Source: Boswellia sacra (lineage: Eukaryota; Streptophyta; Magnoliopsida; Sapindales; Burseraceae). From it: DNA of 64,000 nucleotides. Of this stretch, positions 13,181 to 24,996 are shown in pieces (the stretch's first letter is position 1; each line of letters begins with the position of its first letter). The position numbers were made by a program, and so were the translations under genes. The notes under the pieces are model-generated. The model did no database searches. It was given only the letters and a program-made list of their open reading frames with translations, and was not told the origin of the DNA. Location of the stretch: the NCBI GenBank assembly GCA_013180625.2, contig SNVD02010118.1, positions 248,001 to 312,000 on the forward strand, written 5' to 3'.

Positions 13181-13200
13181 TCTATATATCTATATATGCA
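13181..13200 (+). promoter_or_regulatory. TATA-type promoter element of the desaturase gene
   Basis: TCTATATATC followed by TATATATGCA lies 65-84 bases before the desaturase ATG, a normal TATA position for a short purine-rich 5' leader (GAAGAGAAGAGAAAG and so on). No other candidate is nearer. Confidence 0.5.
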
Positions 13201-13264
13201 CTCTTAAACGAACGAAACACGGAAGAGAAGAGAAAGTGAAAAGAAAAGAAAGGAAAAGAAAGAG

Positions 13265-14936
13265 ATGGGAATGGGAAGAGAAGAGGAGAGAGAGGCGGAG
13301 AAGGAAGGAGTGATGGCAACTGATTTTTTCTGGTCGTATACGGACGAGCCTCATGCTACTAGGCGGCGCCAGATACTCTCTCAGTACCCTCAAATTAAGG
13401 AGCTTTTTGGCCCTGACACCTGGGCTCTTCCCAAGGTTTCTCCTTTCCTTTCTTCTTCCTCTTTATGCTCCATTCGTTTCGGTTTTTAGATCTGAAAATT
13501 ATAATGTGGGTTGTTTGCTAGGGAACTGATCTGTTATTTTTTATGTTTTTGGTTAATGGAATTCTGGGTTTTGTTTTTTTGTATCGTTTTGTGCAATTCA
13601 AAGTGGGTCTGTTTTGTTTTGGTTCTTCATGGGATTGACTGTTTCTTTTGCATCTCCTGTGTATCTGTATCAATTTGCTGACATTCTGGGTTGAGCATCT
13701 GCTTTTTATGTAGATTTGTGGGGTGAAATATACAAGTTGGTAATTGTGAACTGTACCTAGTTGATCTCATTAGTGTTAGTCTCAGCATTTCCCTTTCTGC
13801 ATTTGCTTGAAAGAAGTTGTCTGTTAATATTTGAATTCACTTCTTGCTCTAGTTTGTGCAAGTTAGCTAGTTGATAGCTATTCTATGTAATTCTGATCTC
13901 TTATTGTTCTTATTATGAAGACTGGTCTTTTCCTCTTTCCTGTGCTTTCATCTGCAGAGTTTTTCATTGGTCTGAATTGATCTATTTATTGTACAAATGT
14001 AGTTTTTGGTGATCTTGCTATTTGAAAATTTTGGCCGTATAAATGGCTTTTTTATCAGCTATAGTTGGTTTAAATTGTATTGAACTCTTCAATATTGTGG
14101 TGTTACAGGTTACTCTGGTTGTTCTGCTTCAGCTTGGGACTGCTACTTTGCTTCATGATGCAGGCTGGTTGAGGATACTAGTGATAGCATACTTCTTTGG
14201 CTCTTTTCTTAACCATAATCTCTTCTTAGCCATCCATGAGCTCAGCCACAATCTTGCCTTCTCTACTCCAGTCTACAACCGTTGGCTTGGAATGTTTGCT
14301 AACCTTCCTATTGGTGTGCCCATGTCTGTCACATTCCAAAAGTATCACCTGGAGCACCACCGCTTTCAAGGAGTAGATGGCGTTGACATGGACATCCCAA
14401 GCCTCACTGAAACACGTCTTGTGACAAATGTTGTTGCAAAATCTATATGGGTTATCTTCCAACTCTTCTTCTATGCTTTCCGACCTCTATTTATCAAACC
14501 AAAGCCCCCTGGTTATTGGGAGTTCATTAACTTCGCTATTCAAATTTCTCTTGATGTGGCCATGGTCTATTTTTGGGGCTGGAAATCTTTTGCATATTTG
14601 ATCCTGTCCACATTTGTCGGGGGTGGGATGCATCCAATGGCTGGTCACTTCATCTCAGAGCACTATGTTTTCAACCCTGATCAAGAAACATATTCTTACT
14701 ATGGCCCCCTGAATCTGCTAACATGGCACGTGGGTTACCACAATGAACACCATGATTTCCCAAGAATTCCTGGGAGCAAGCTCCACAAGGTCAGGGAGCT
14801 TGCACCAGAGTATTATGAGGGTTTAGCATCATATAAATCGTGGAGCCAGGTTATTTACATGTATATTATGGACAGAACAGTTGGGCCTTTTAGCCGCATG
14901 AAGAGAAAGGCGTCAACTATGAAGAAAGAAATCTGA
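13265..14936 (+). CDS. Sphingolipid delta(4)-desaturase, DES1-like
   Basis: Two exons, 13265-13435 and 14109-14936, encode 332 residues, the usual length for this family. The start is [10 protein letters not shown]; a later ATG at 13313 ([13 protein letters not shown]) is possible, but the longer form resembles plant homologues. The N-terminal lipid-desaturase domain holds [20 protein letters not shown]. The fatty-acid desaturase domain shows all three histidine boxes: HELSH (100-104), HLEHH (137-141) and HNEHH (268-272), which bind the di-iron centre. Hydrophobic segments between them fit an ER membrane enzyme. The known reaction is introduction of a trans delta-4 double bond into dihydroceramide-type long-chain bases. 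The single intron falls after ALPK. In Arabidopsis the gene is reported to act mainly in floral tissue; nothing here tests that. Confidence 0.95.
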
Positions 14937-16070
14937 ATAGGTGCTCCTTTCTTACTTTTTGGTCCTTTTTGTTCTTCTTTTAGTTCAAGTGAGTTATTTC
15001 AATTATTTTTCTAGAGTACTATATGTTTGTATCATTCTTGAGGAATCAGAATTTTTATATGTAGTTTTAAACTGACAAGAAATGAGTTAATTTTTCATGA
15101 CTATTATTTTGTAAAGTTCCTTTCTTTTCACCGGCTTCTGTGGCAGACAATGGATGCTATCATTTTGTGCTATTTTTCTTCTCTAATGTGGGTGTTCTTC
15201 TTGTGTTTATACTCTCAGTTATAAGGAGATAGTGTGCACTTAACAAAAACACCACGCCATATTGGACTTGATTAAGGATGTACTCGTACTCAACTCAATG
15301 CTACCGGCAATCACATTGGCATTTGATTTAGTGCTCATATCAGTTTTAGTTTACTGTTCTATTTGATCTTCTTTGTTGATTTTGAAAATCTGACCAGGAT
15401 GCATTGCTTGCTCCAGTCCAGTATGTTCTTTGGAAATAGCCCTGTGTTGAAAGAATTACTTGCAGTTAAGCTAGAGCATCATCAAGGGTTGCCAGCTAAC
15501 ATTTTAAGTGAATCTTACAATTTCCCATTCTTTATTCTTCTTATGTATGGTGCACAGTTTCCCTGTCAACTGTATCAAAATTATATCTAGATATAAGATA
15601 TCAAAAGATTGTCAAGAAAATTACAAGTTAATTCAGTGGTTTACGATTGAAGTTTGATGGTGGTATGTCATGCAGTGTTGAAATTAAAAATTTTGCAGGG
15701 TCAGCATTCTTGCATTCATTTCTCTTTATGCCCTTGTACCAAAGTTCGTTCTTAGATCCAAATTTTATCTTAGACCCCAGCTATCAAAATAAACAAAATC
15801 TTAACAATGTCAAAAGAACTCAACCAGTTGAGTGTAATTACTTGCAAATTACAAATTTAGAAGGAAAAGGAAGGTCCAAAGACACAGCAAACGATACATA
15901 TTGAGCATTTGTTTAAATAAACCATGGTTATATATTTTCTGTCAGAATCCGCCTCATTGTGAGGTTTTAGTTTCAAGTTCACTTTTGAGGTTGCTCTCTG
16001 ATTTCTAACAATGTTGCTGATCTCTCGTTATATTACATGCCCTGTACTCGGAAAACTTGATCTGCTCCCT
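14937..16070. other. Intergenic region between convergent desaturase and tetraspanin genes
   Basis: Both flanking genes end here, so this should hold two 3' UTRs. Open frames at 15363-15590 and 15647-15904 are short, AT-biased and unlike any family I know. Nothing else is visible. Confidence 0.45.
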
Positions 16071-17967
16071 TCACTTGTTTGTCTGCAAAATGATAATAAG
16101 AAGAGTAAGAGACGGTAAAAGCCAAGGGTAAACATATTTGAAACAATCCGAGAAAATTTCAAATAAAAAGCTCAAAAAGTTGAAAACGAATCTTTACATT
16201 CCATGGATAAGTAGGCGGTTTGACAGAGTTATTCTTTGCAGCAAAGCGTGGATCGCCAATGACATATGGAGGAGGTTGAACTGGGTGATTTAAGAGTGGA
16301 AGCCTGTCTGGAGGGTACTCATCATCACTGTCAGAGTTGCAACCCTGGTTTGGCCTAAGAGCCCTCAAAGCCATCGCCAATAGAGTAGAAAATCCCTAGA
16401 GTTGGAAAATCAAAAGCATTCATGTATAAGTACAACTCATGCGAAAACTGAATACAGTTCAATTTAATCTGTTTTGACCACCTAATAATTTTGGTCAGGA
16501 AAACATGCTTTGAATAATAATACAATGGAGAATAAACAGTTTATTTAATAAAAACTTTTTGCAGATAAACAAAACGATCATACAGAGAAGATTAAGATGA
16601 CCACTGTGTAAGAATAAGAAATGAATTGAGAACTGCCAATTTGGATCACAGAAAGCATCTACTCTTTTCCTTTTAATCTTGTTGCAATAGTTTTTATCCT
16701 TTCATAGTGCAATAATTAACTAAAGTTCATACTAAGTCCAATTTTCTGCATAAATTTGTAGACAGAATATATTGATAGTGATACTTCGGGAGAGAGTATT
16801 ACATGACAGAAATAAATTAAATTACCTGGGCTAAGATTACCCAAATGCCTATCCATTTGAAGATATCAAAGTTAGACTTGACAAATTCTTTGAAATCATG
16901 GAATCTCCCCGTTGGATCCTCAGGCAAATCCTGAAATGTACACAACATTTACTTCATGGATGGCAAAGACATGTCATGAAATCAAGTAGCGTTAATTTTT
17001 CATTTTTGTTATGGAAAGAGAGAGTTTATGAAAACTAAAGGTGGTTAATAAGTGTTACCTTCTCCCAGTCAGAATTTAGCAGTATATCTGCTGCCATGGC
17101 AGTCTCCAACAGGAGAAGCAAACAGATAATCACCACATACTTTGTTTCATTCAAGATAAACAACCATTTGAAAACATGAACATATTATATTAATAACAAT
17201 AATTTTATATTCCAAAGCTATGATATTGCCGGCTTAGAGAGGAAGCACAATGAGAAAAGAAAAGGATACACAAGAAAGGCAAAACCCATTTGCGCTATCA
17301 GCAGCAATGTGACCCAGGCATGTTACAAGGCAAAAGCTGACACCAATGCCAATAAAACTGTATATAAACCTGCAAATTTGTAAGTAATGCTTGTGAATAC
17401 AATACATCAACAGAAAAAAAAAACATTAATCAATGGATTAACCAATAAAATTTCGTATGAAGTTTAATATAACTAATCACCATTTTGTATTCTTCTATAA
17501 TTAAGCAAACCAATATTTGGCCATGTTGCAGAACTTATCTCTCGTAGTTTCTGTGTTGCATGCACAAACATGTGAGGCTCAAACAGTCAAACCCAGAGCT
17601 TGCAGAGAGAAAATTTACTCAACTATGTTGAAAACTAGCTTCTGGTTTAAAGCATTAACTTTCCAAACTAAAGGAGCTTGGTAAGTGTATTTGATTATAC
17701 TAAAATTCAGAATCTTGAAATGATGATCACAATTGAACAATCACTTAAGCTAACAAAAACACAGGTAGGAACTTTGTAAAGAGGGAGAGAGCATATATAC
17801 CATGGAGCAGTAGATTTAAAATCATCAAAAGATGAACCATCCATGTCTCTTTGCCAGACTCTAATCATCCAAATCCCATATAGGATCATGGCAATACCAA
17901 CCATTCCCATTACCAAATTCACAGCTTTCAAGAATGACTGCAGGCAAGTTTTTGCCATTCTTGCCAT
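16071..17967 (-). CDS. Tetraspanin-19-like membrane protein
   Basis: Six minus-strand exons, 17967-17801, 17369-17270, 17139-17059, 16930-16826, 16395-16198 and a 12-base last exon 16082-16071, give 220 residues in a continuous frame. Four membrane segments are visible: AVNLVMGMVGIAMILYGIW, FIYSFIGIGVSFCLVTCLGH, YVVIICLLLLLETAMAADI and IGIWVILAQGFSTLLAMAL. The large extracellular loop (NSDWEKDLPEDPTGRFHDF to IFKW) is very short and has no cysteine, unlike the CCG-type loop of classical plant tetraspanins. The tail SDSDDEYPPDRLPLL and QPPPYVIGDP is characteristic of the TET18/TET19/TOM2A group. Members act at plasma membrane or tonoplast; TOM2A is known as a host factor for tobamovirus multiplication. 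Closest to TET19 by eye. The last microexon (Thr-Asn-Lys-stop) is the least certain part. Confidence 0.88.
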
Positions 17968-18510
17968 TGTTACAAAACAAACAAGCTAATACAGAAGAAG
18001 AAGGCCAACGCCTTATTTGTTCTATTATGTGTTTTTATTCTTTCAAGTTTTGAGGTGTAAGCAAAATTTGAGAATGACAGACTTCAGGCATAGGTTACTG
18101 GCGTTCTGGTAAATAGTGAAATCAACTTTAACTGAATCCAGGTACATTACGTGGCATTGATTGATTTGTTTTGAAGGACCAGATTAAGCAACATGAAACT
18201 AAGATAACAATTGTAGTCTTTTCAGTCGATAACGTATAAAGTTTTGTCTTTTTCTAAATTATGGTGCCAGGACAGAGGGATATGGTTGATTGGTACGCAC
18301 ATCACATATAAATGATGTGAGCAAGGAAACTTCTAGGAAACTCTGTTTGTGTTTTCTAATTGTTTGGCACTGGTACTCTTTCAATGCTATGGCTACGCGC
18401 CTTTGGTGGCAGACAGTCCACCGCAGATTTGCATTCTTTTGACGTGATAGCCATAAAACAATTTTAAAAATTTTTCTTTAATAACGAAAAATTAGCCTAC
18501 CAGTAAGCAA
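17968..18510. other. Promoter side of the tetraspanin gene
   Basis: This separates the tetraspanin start from the first tRNA gene. It is plausible 5' UTR and promoter DNA, with no reading frame and no clear motif that I can defend. Confidence 0.4.
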
Positions 18511-18583
18511 GTTGCTGTGGTGTAGTGGTTATCACGTTAGTCTTACACACTAAAGGTCTCCAGTTCGATCCTGGGCAGCAACA
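18511..18583 (+). tRNA. tRNA-Val (anticodon UAC), copy 1
   Basis: A full cloverleaf is visible. The acceptor stem GTTGCTG pairs perfectly with CAGCAAC. The D arm contains GTGTAGTGGTTATCACG. The anticodon stem TTAGT/ACTAA encloses the loop CTTACAC, so the anticodon is TAC (UAC), reading valine GUA. The T arm TCCAG-TTCGATC-CTGGG has one G-U pair. No intron is present. A TTTT pol III terminator follows at about 18590. A second copy lies 140 bases downstream. Confidence 0.93.
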
Positions 18584-18650
18584 TATAACTTTTGTTTTTA
18601 TGCTTTCCTATAGAAGACTTTATTATAGCTATAAAATTGCTTTTGAGCAC

Positions 18651-18723
18651 GTTGCTGTGGTGTAGTGGTCATCACGTTAGTCTTACACACTAAATGTCCC
18701 CAGTTCGATCCTGGGCAGCAACA
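18651..18723 (+). tRNA. tRNA-Val (anticodon UAC), copy 2
   Basis: A tandem copy of the upstream tRNA with four visible differences: GGTTATC becomes GGTCATC, and AAAGGTCTCC becomes AAATGTCCCC. The changes make the T stem a perfect CCCAG/CTGGG. The acceptor stem, the anticodon TAC and the T loop TTCGATC are intact, so both copies look functional. The trailer ACATATGACTTTCGTTCC resembles the trailer of copy 1. Confidence 0.93.
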
Positions 18724-19120
18724 TATGACTTTCGTTCCTTTATTTTTTTCGTATTCGCCCTCGCAGAAATAAAATTCCATAATTCTGTCAACACCTTCCA
18801 ATTCACTTTCATTTTTGTGTATTTACATATATAAATTTCATATTTTTGTGTATAACTTTTGTTCTTGTTTTTTTCCGTATTCGCCCTCACAGAAATAAAA
18901 TTCCATAATTCTGTCAACACCTTGCAATTCACTTTCATTTGTGTGTATTTACATATATAAATTTCATATTTGTGTATTCAAATATATAAATTCCATGAAT
19001 ACATTAACGTAATATGTTTTTCTGTATTCGCAGAAATAAAATTCCATAATTTTGTCAACACCTTCCAGTTCACTTTCATTTTTGTGTATTTACAATTTTA
19101 CATATATAAATTCCATAATA
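18724..19120. repeat. Three-copy tandem repeat downstream of the tRNA pair
   Basis: Three units share GTATTCG, CAGAAATAAAATTCCATAAT, GTCAACACCTT and TTCACTTTCATTT, then GTGTATTTACA and ATATATAAATT. They start near 18751, 18877 and 19024, giving periods of about 126 and 147 bases. The DNA before unit 2 (TATAACTTTTGTTCTTG) resembles the trailer of tRNA copy 1 (TATAACTTTTGTTTTTA), so the array may have grown from the tRNA trailer by duplications that lost the tRNA body. Open frames on the opposite strand here are repeat translation. Confidence 0.75.
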
Positions 19121-19798
19121 AATTATTAGTTAAACATTTTCCAATTCTTCCATAAAGCTGATTTAGCAACTGCCAATTTTTTTTTATTTTTTTATTTTTG
19201 TCTTTTAAATGGATAGCCAGAGCATAGAAAGAAGATCCATAACATGAGCATTGGCATAATGGACTCCAGAACACTGTTTTATTTAGTGTCCTCATGGCAG
19301 AGAGGACCAATAGAACGAAGAAATTAGAAGTAGACTAATGAGAATAAAAAAACATGTCATCAAATTCCCATGAGTTTCCACAGTTTCATTTTCTGGGCGT
19401 CGTGATTTTACAAGGTTCAAGAACACATTATCATAAGTAATAGGCTGATAGCCTATCTTTCTTTGTTCTTTCTATTTGTATAAGTTTATATCGGTGTGCA
19501 TGATTTAAATAAACTCTCACTCTTGAAACTCGAGTTCCCATTACAGAGAACTCAAGAGACATGTCACCCGTCTGATTGCGGCAAGAATGAGTCTTGAGCT
19601 TACTCCAATATCCCTATCAAGGATTCTGAAAACATTACTTTGACAAGCTCGACGCTTATATGAACTGAAAGATCATGCCAGAGAGAAAAAAACTCTGATT
19701 TTTGTATATCCAACACTGTAAAGGTCCTCGACAGCAAACAACTTTCCCATCCTTTTGTTCGCTGAGTTCTGCATGGTCAAAACACAGATAAATCTGGT

Positions 19799-22700
19799 CT
19801 ACTTGTTCTGACCCCGAAGAAACTCTCGCATATGCATGTGAATTTCTGCCTTGACTGCTAGACGCATTCTTTTTGAATCCTCCCATAGCAAACCACCCCT
19901 ATCTCGCGCATAGTCACAAGCAGCATCAAAGACATCCTAACAAATAAAAATAAAATTCAAATTTTCTCACTAAAATATGAAGAGATGTGAAGGAAACCGG
20001 AGCTAAGATGCCTGAGACTACCCTCGAGGGAAATTCATCATAAAAATAGGCAGGAGTCATCTCAACCCTATTCAGATCTGATTCCCACAATCTTATCTGT
20101 CAGAAGGGGGTGCAAATTAAAACATCAGAATTAATATTCACTTTGTGCCGTCAATAATTATGTTATATTAAGAAATGTTCCAGACAAAGAACACAACCAA
20201 CTTCAATTTTAAAGGAAGGTCCAGCAGCACAGATTCAAACAAGTCACAGATTCAAACAACTCATCAAACTCACAGCCACAATATTTAAGTTAAATACATG
20301 TCTAAATGCATGGAAGAATTACAACCTGATCACAGACATTCTCAGGCACCGAAGGTATTCTGTCAGCAACCCGAGGATGCGAATTCTGCTGAAGAAAACT
20401 AATAATCTGCCAATGAAAAGGGTCCACAAGTAAGATGAGGCAAAATAGCTACCACAATTATCAAAATATATGCAACCATGACAATAATTTAATTATTAAC
20501 AAAAAGATAATCAGCCTTTTCTACAGCCCAAAATTTTGATATGGCATAGATTAGAATTTGGCTTTGACAAAACCTTTTTGTAAAGGGCCAGATTAGAATG
20601 TACACGCAAGGAATGAAGCATATTGAAAAAGCACTTAGATTGATATTATACCAAACACACATCACGGAATCAACTAATCATCAATCCTCACCTGCTCTGC
20701 AGTAATGCCATTCTCAAAAGCATTATACAAGCTTTCTTTTGTTATTGCTCCAACTATGAGGTTTGGAAGTTGATATTCTATCCTGAATGCATTAGCAAAA
20801 CCATTATTACTCTTGAAATTAGTATCAAATATAAGCGCCACCACCCCCAAGTTCAATATGCTAACTAGTAAAACTTTCAAGAAATAGAAATAAAAACAAG
20901 CAAGTCAAAACGGAAAATTCAAATAACTAATAATCAGGAGCTGGAAGGAATCTTATATTTTAGCTAATAAAAAGGAACATATACATCATTTACCTAGAAT
21001 GAAAATCAAACAAAAACAATCATCTTGGCGCTTCATCAGCATTAAGTGTGCATAACATTTTCAGGGGTGAATGACTTTAGATAGCTATAAATTTAGGAAT
21101 CTAGTTTTTATGATACTTAAAAAGGACTAACATTAATAAGTCAGAATCTCATGCAAGGTTAATTTACTTTCAATTTACCGATTGTCCCCATATTTTCATG
21201 TTTTCTATCTGCACCTAACAAGGTTCCAACTAACAGTGAGATACTGAGATTTATTATTAGTATTATTATTTAAAATGCACTTGAAGAGTTATGCCAGTCT
21301 CATGATCAACCAATGCTTCCATGAAGTACTACTTGATACTCAACAGGGAAAATTTTTTAACCTCTATGCGATAAATAAGAAATGTAAAGAGAAAAGACTA
21401 TTGAAGTTTCCTTATACTTTACATTACAGCATACAAACTACAAAAGCCAATGAGGAGCATAACCCTAGGAAAGACAAGAAAGTATATCATGTAGATGGCT
21501 GTCCTACCTTGAGAAAAGGCGCAAAATTTCACAGTGCAACTTAGATGTTGAGTATGCATACATCCTGAAGTTGGTTTCTACAACAACAAATCCCTGAAGA
21601 GAAGAAAAACATAAAATGGAAGAATGTATTCAGAATATAGTCCACTTGTATGTGCACATTACATTTATGAGGGAAAAAAGAGTGATAACATAAAAGAATA
21701 AGTGTTGTTACTTCAAAAAAGAAAAAAAGGAAATTCATTTGATAAAGGTACTAAACAGACATTCAACAAAAATAAAAATCATCTGCACATTAAAGAGCAT
21801 TTGAGATTATATTTATTCTACTTATTCATTTAACTTTTCAAGTCAGGTTAGGAGATAATTTCTCAAATAACATACTTCTTTCCTTGCTGATGAATCTGTC
21901 AAGCTCACTGAGAGATTGGTAGCTAATTTAGTGGGTATAAACCAACTCTCTTTCCTGCCCTGAAGATGTGAGTTAATTAGACCCGAACTTAAGTAAAACT
22001 ATAGTAATTGACCAAGAAATAATCAGCATGTCTTATAGCACAAACTAGAACAACCTGCTGAAGTTTTACCAATCCCAAGTCTGCAAAGTCCTTGATCATA
22101 CTTTTTTGAAGCTCACTCAGTGTATTTATATTATATGCCTATGACATGACAAAGAAAACAACACATTATAAAGTGAGATCTCCAACAGATTAGAGAATTC
22201 ATTGGAAATACATTTTTAAGAGCCTGAAAATATAATGAAGGAAAACAAAAAAGAAAAAAAAAAAGAAAAGACAAGCAGGATGCAGAACAGAACAATAAAG
22301 GAACAGACAACAAACAAAGCAACAGTGAATCAAAGAAATGTTGGATTGCGGATGAAACTTAAGTATTAACTGAACAGAAAGCAAACTCTAAGGTTATGCA
22401 ATCTTCTTCAAAAATAATATAGTTCAATAATCATGAGATAAAAGAATTTATACGATACCTCTCCGGCAACATGAAAACTGAGCTCCAGAAGAAATGAAAT
22501 TAAATCTGCCTGATTCACACCTCGTTCCTGCACCAAAATAAGAAGTGTAAATAGAAATGGAAATCATATGCTAAAAGAAAATTCCTAAAGTAACACTAGC
22601 ATGCAAATAAACCAAGCACCGGTGCAATTCCATCTCTAATAAACAGTCAAATATGTAGAAAGTTAAAAAAAAATTTAATTCTGATTTATACAGAAATGGC

Positions 22701-24996
22701 CATTAAATCTAATAGAAAAATAGTAGAAATTTAATAAATACAAAGGGACACACAAACTGCTAAAGATAAGTGTATTAATCATATGAACATTTAAATTATT
22801 TAAAACCAAAGTTCTAAGATGAATAATTAGATATCACAGAAAGATTGAATTAGTTCATGTTTCTTTTTTCCTTTGAACACTTTACATTATAACTGCAGTT
22901 TCTCACTAAAAAACATAAATTAGTCATACAGTAATTTCAATAGCAGGGACACCCAGAAGTCCAATGTTATGAGAAGCACCGACGAATCTTAGAAGATCAT
23001 ACCTGAGAATTGGAGATATACTCTCTTATGATGTACCAGAGCTGTGCATTGGTGTCCATCAGCTGTAAAGTTACACACATCAAAAATATTTCCACTAGCC
23101 ACACACCTTAAGAATTTTAAACATCTGTCTACATGCGTACCAAAAATTGGAAACCACTCTCGGTTAATCTTGGGGCTTCTTTGTTCCTATAGAAAAGCAC
23201 ATGCACAGCATGATGTCAGATAAGTGAAGGAGCATTGGTAATAATCAATTGTAAAGGGCGACTAACTATAACGCAATAAATAATACCTTTGAGTCAAAAG
23301 CCCTCGCTGGAAAACCTTCATCATGGAAGAGCTGAAATTTGTCGACCTTTCAGCTTGGGCTGAACTAATAAGTTGCAGCAAGAAACACTATTTAACACAA
23401 ATGCATGATATAAGAAAGTAGATTAAAAAATAATGAACTGTGTATGATCAATTTCAAAAGTTAATAATGCCATTACATATCATAGCAATTACAAACCATA
23501 ACAGAATTAGAGTATCCTTTAAAACACAAGCATTAAACATGTACAAAGTTCACACCTCCCACTGTCCAAGGGCGTAGGCCTCAAGCTCCTCCAAGCTTGG
23601 GAGTCGCACAGTAATATTTGAAGGCATTGATTCCCTTGGCAAAGCTCCACTGCAAGTTTAGACTTATTAATTTCGTTGATAAAATGAGAAAGAAGCCATT
23701 TATAATTAAAAAAAAAAAACTTGCATAGTCACTGCAACAACCGATGCAATCTCATGTCGTAAACAGCTGACTATGGCGGTGGTAAAAGATGTGGTACAAA
23801 TGAAAGAGAATAAAGGCATAACCTAGGTCAACTAATTAAGTGATATCTTTGAGTTTATAATAATAAACTGCATTTTTCAGTCACATTGGAGCATGGTATA
23901 ATCAATGAATTAAGATGCCGAAGCCCCTCCACCTCTTGACGCTACATAATACATAAAGAAATGAAGATTTATCCAGAGCACCTTACACTGATTTGACACT
24001 GCAAAGGTCCCACGAATAGAAAAATAAATGAAAACAAGAGAAAACGAGAAAGTGTGAGAAGTACATCAAAAAACTTATCTCCGTAGATTCAAAACTCACC
24101 CATGTATCAAATGCTTCCGAAGGTTAGCTTGGACTGTAGGATTTAATCTGTAGTTTGTTTCCTTTTTCCTGCCCAAAAAGTTAAAAAAAAAAAAAAAACC
24201 CTCAGCATAAGGCTCCTTTTTTTTAGGACAGCAACTTTGTTCAAAGATAAAGAGTTATAGAGGAGTAAACCGCAAAACTTAACATTTTGAAGTAAGCTGC
24301 CAAACAATGTAAATTCAATTTGCTTATCAAAGTCATTACCAAGAATTCCAATCACAAGAATTTAGCAAGGACAACAGTGCTATGCACTACACAGCTTATA
24401 TGGGAAATGGTCGAGAAAAGTTAATCCAACTCCTTAGTGAAACTTTCTACCTAACATCCTAAACGAACAGCTCATGATGGCAAATGAAAGGGTACAAAAA
24501 CATCAACCAAACTAAGTTAAAGCTTCACAGCTTTATATCATACACCCTCCTCTCAATTTCTAGCTATCTGATCACATAAAAAAAAGTATCAAATACATCA
24601 GTGAAGGCGCATACTTCTCCTCAAAAAATATTCTCAACTGAACCAACCGATCAATGGCAACTCTATGCTTAGTGAATCCATCAGCAAGCACCCACTCCTC
24701 CATCGACTTCGCCGGCACTGGAGCATCAATATACAACATTTGTAATACATACTTCTTAGCCAGAGGTGGCAGCGACCTGAGCACCAACAAACAAAGAAAA
24801 TTTTCATTTATCCGATTTTCGTCTTCACTGTTTCAATTCAACAAGCTGTTGCGAAATCAGAAGAGTAAAAGTGAATGTAATACCTGAGAATGGCTTCGCA
24901 AATGAATGGATTATCGTAGAGCTTGTCAAGGTCCCTGGCGGTCAATGACGCAACCATGTCCATGAAATTTTTCGCTATAATCTTCACCTGCGGCAT
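19799..24996 (-). CDS. TFB2: TFIIH subunit TFB2 (p52/GTF2H4 homologue)
   Basis: Fifteen minus-strand exons: 24996-24884, 24776-24615, 24168-24100, 23649-23556, 23387-23287, 23186-23141, 23062-23003, 22527-22459, 22138-22055, 21959-21876, 21593-21508, 20782-20692, 20406-20326, 20096-20022 and 19936-19799. They join in frame to 450 residues, the length expected for plant TFB2. The protein starts MPQVKIIAKNFMDMVASLTA. Recognisable blocks are LRSLPPLAKKYVLQMLYIDA, SMEEWVLADGFTKHRVAIDR, NITVRLPSLEELEAYALGQW, SNSQERGVNQADLISFLLEL, RIEYQLPNLIVGAITKESLY, ENVCDQIRLWESDLNRVEMT and a C-terminal MRLAVKAEIHMHMREFLR. TFB2 is a core TFIIH subunit in the nucleus that anchors and stimulates the XPB helicase, needed for RNA polymerase II promoter opening and nucleotide-excision repair. 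Neighbours show no functional link. No frameshift or missing block is seen. Confidence 0.96.

Larger units (their letters stand above)
9879..13264. other. Intergenic region between the AIRP2-like and desaturase genes
   Basis: The first several hundred bases are probably the 3' UTR of the RING gene. A MITE-like element occupies about 11402-11735. The rest is AT-rich with no supported coding sequence; open frames at 10719-10976 (-) and 12657-12848 (+) show no family similarity and no splice partners. The final 150 bases form the promoter of the desaturase gene. Confidence 0.5.

Noticed and set aside
13011..13313. Open frame across the desaturase promoter
   Set aside because: It ends in a Lys/Arg/Glu-only tail from the purine-rich leader and runs through the TATA box in another frame from the desaturase.
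18598..18938. Two overlapping minus-strand open frames
   Set aside because: They run through the tRNA gene and the tandem repeat; the second merely reads the repeat unit twice.
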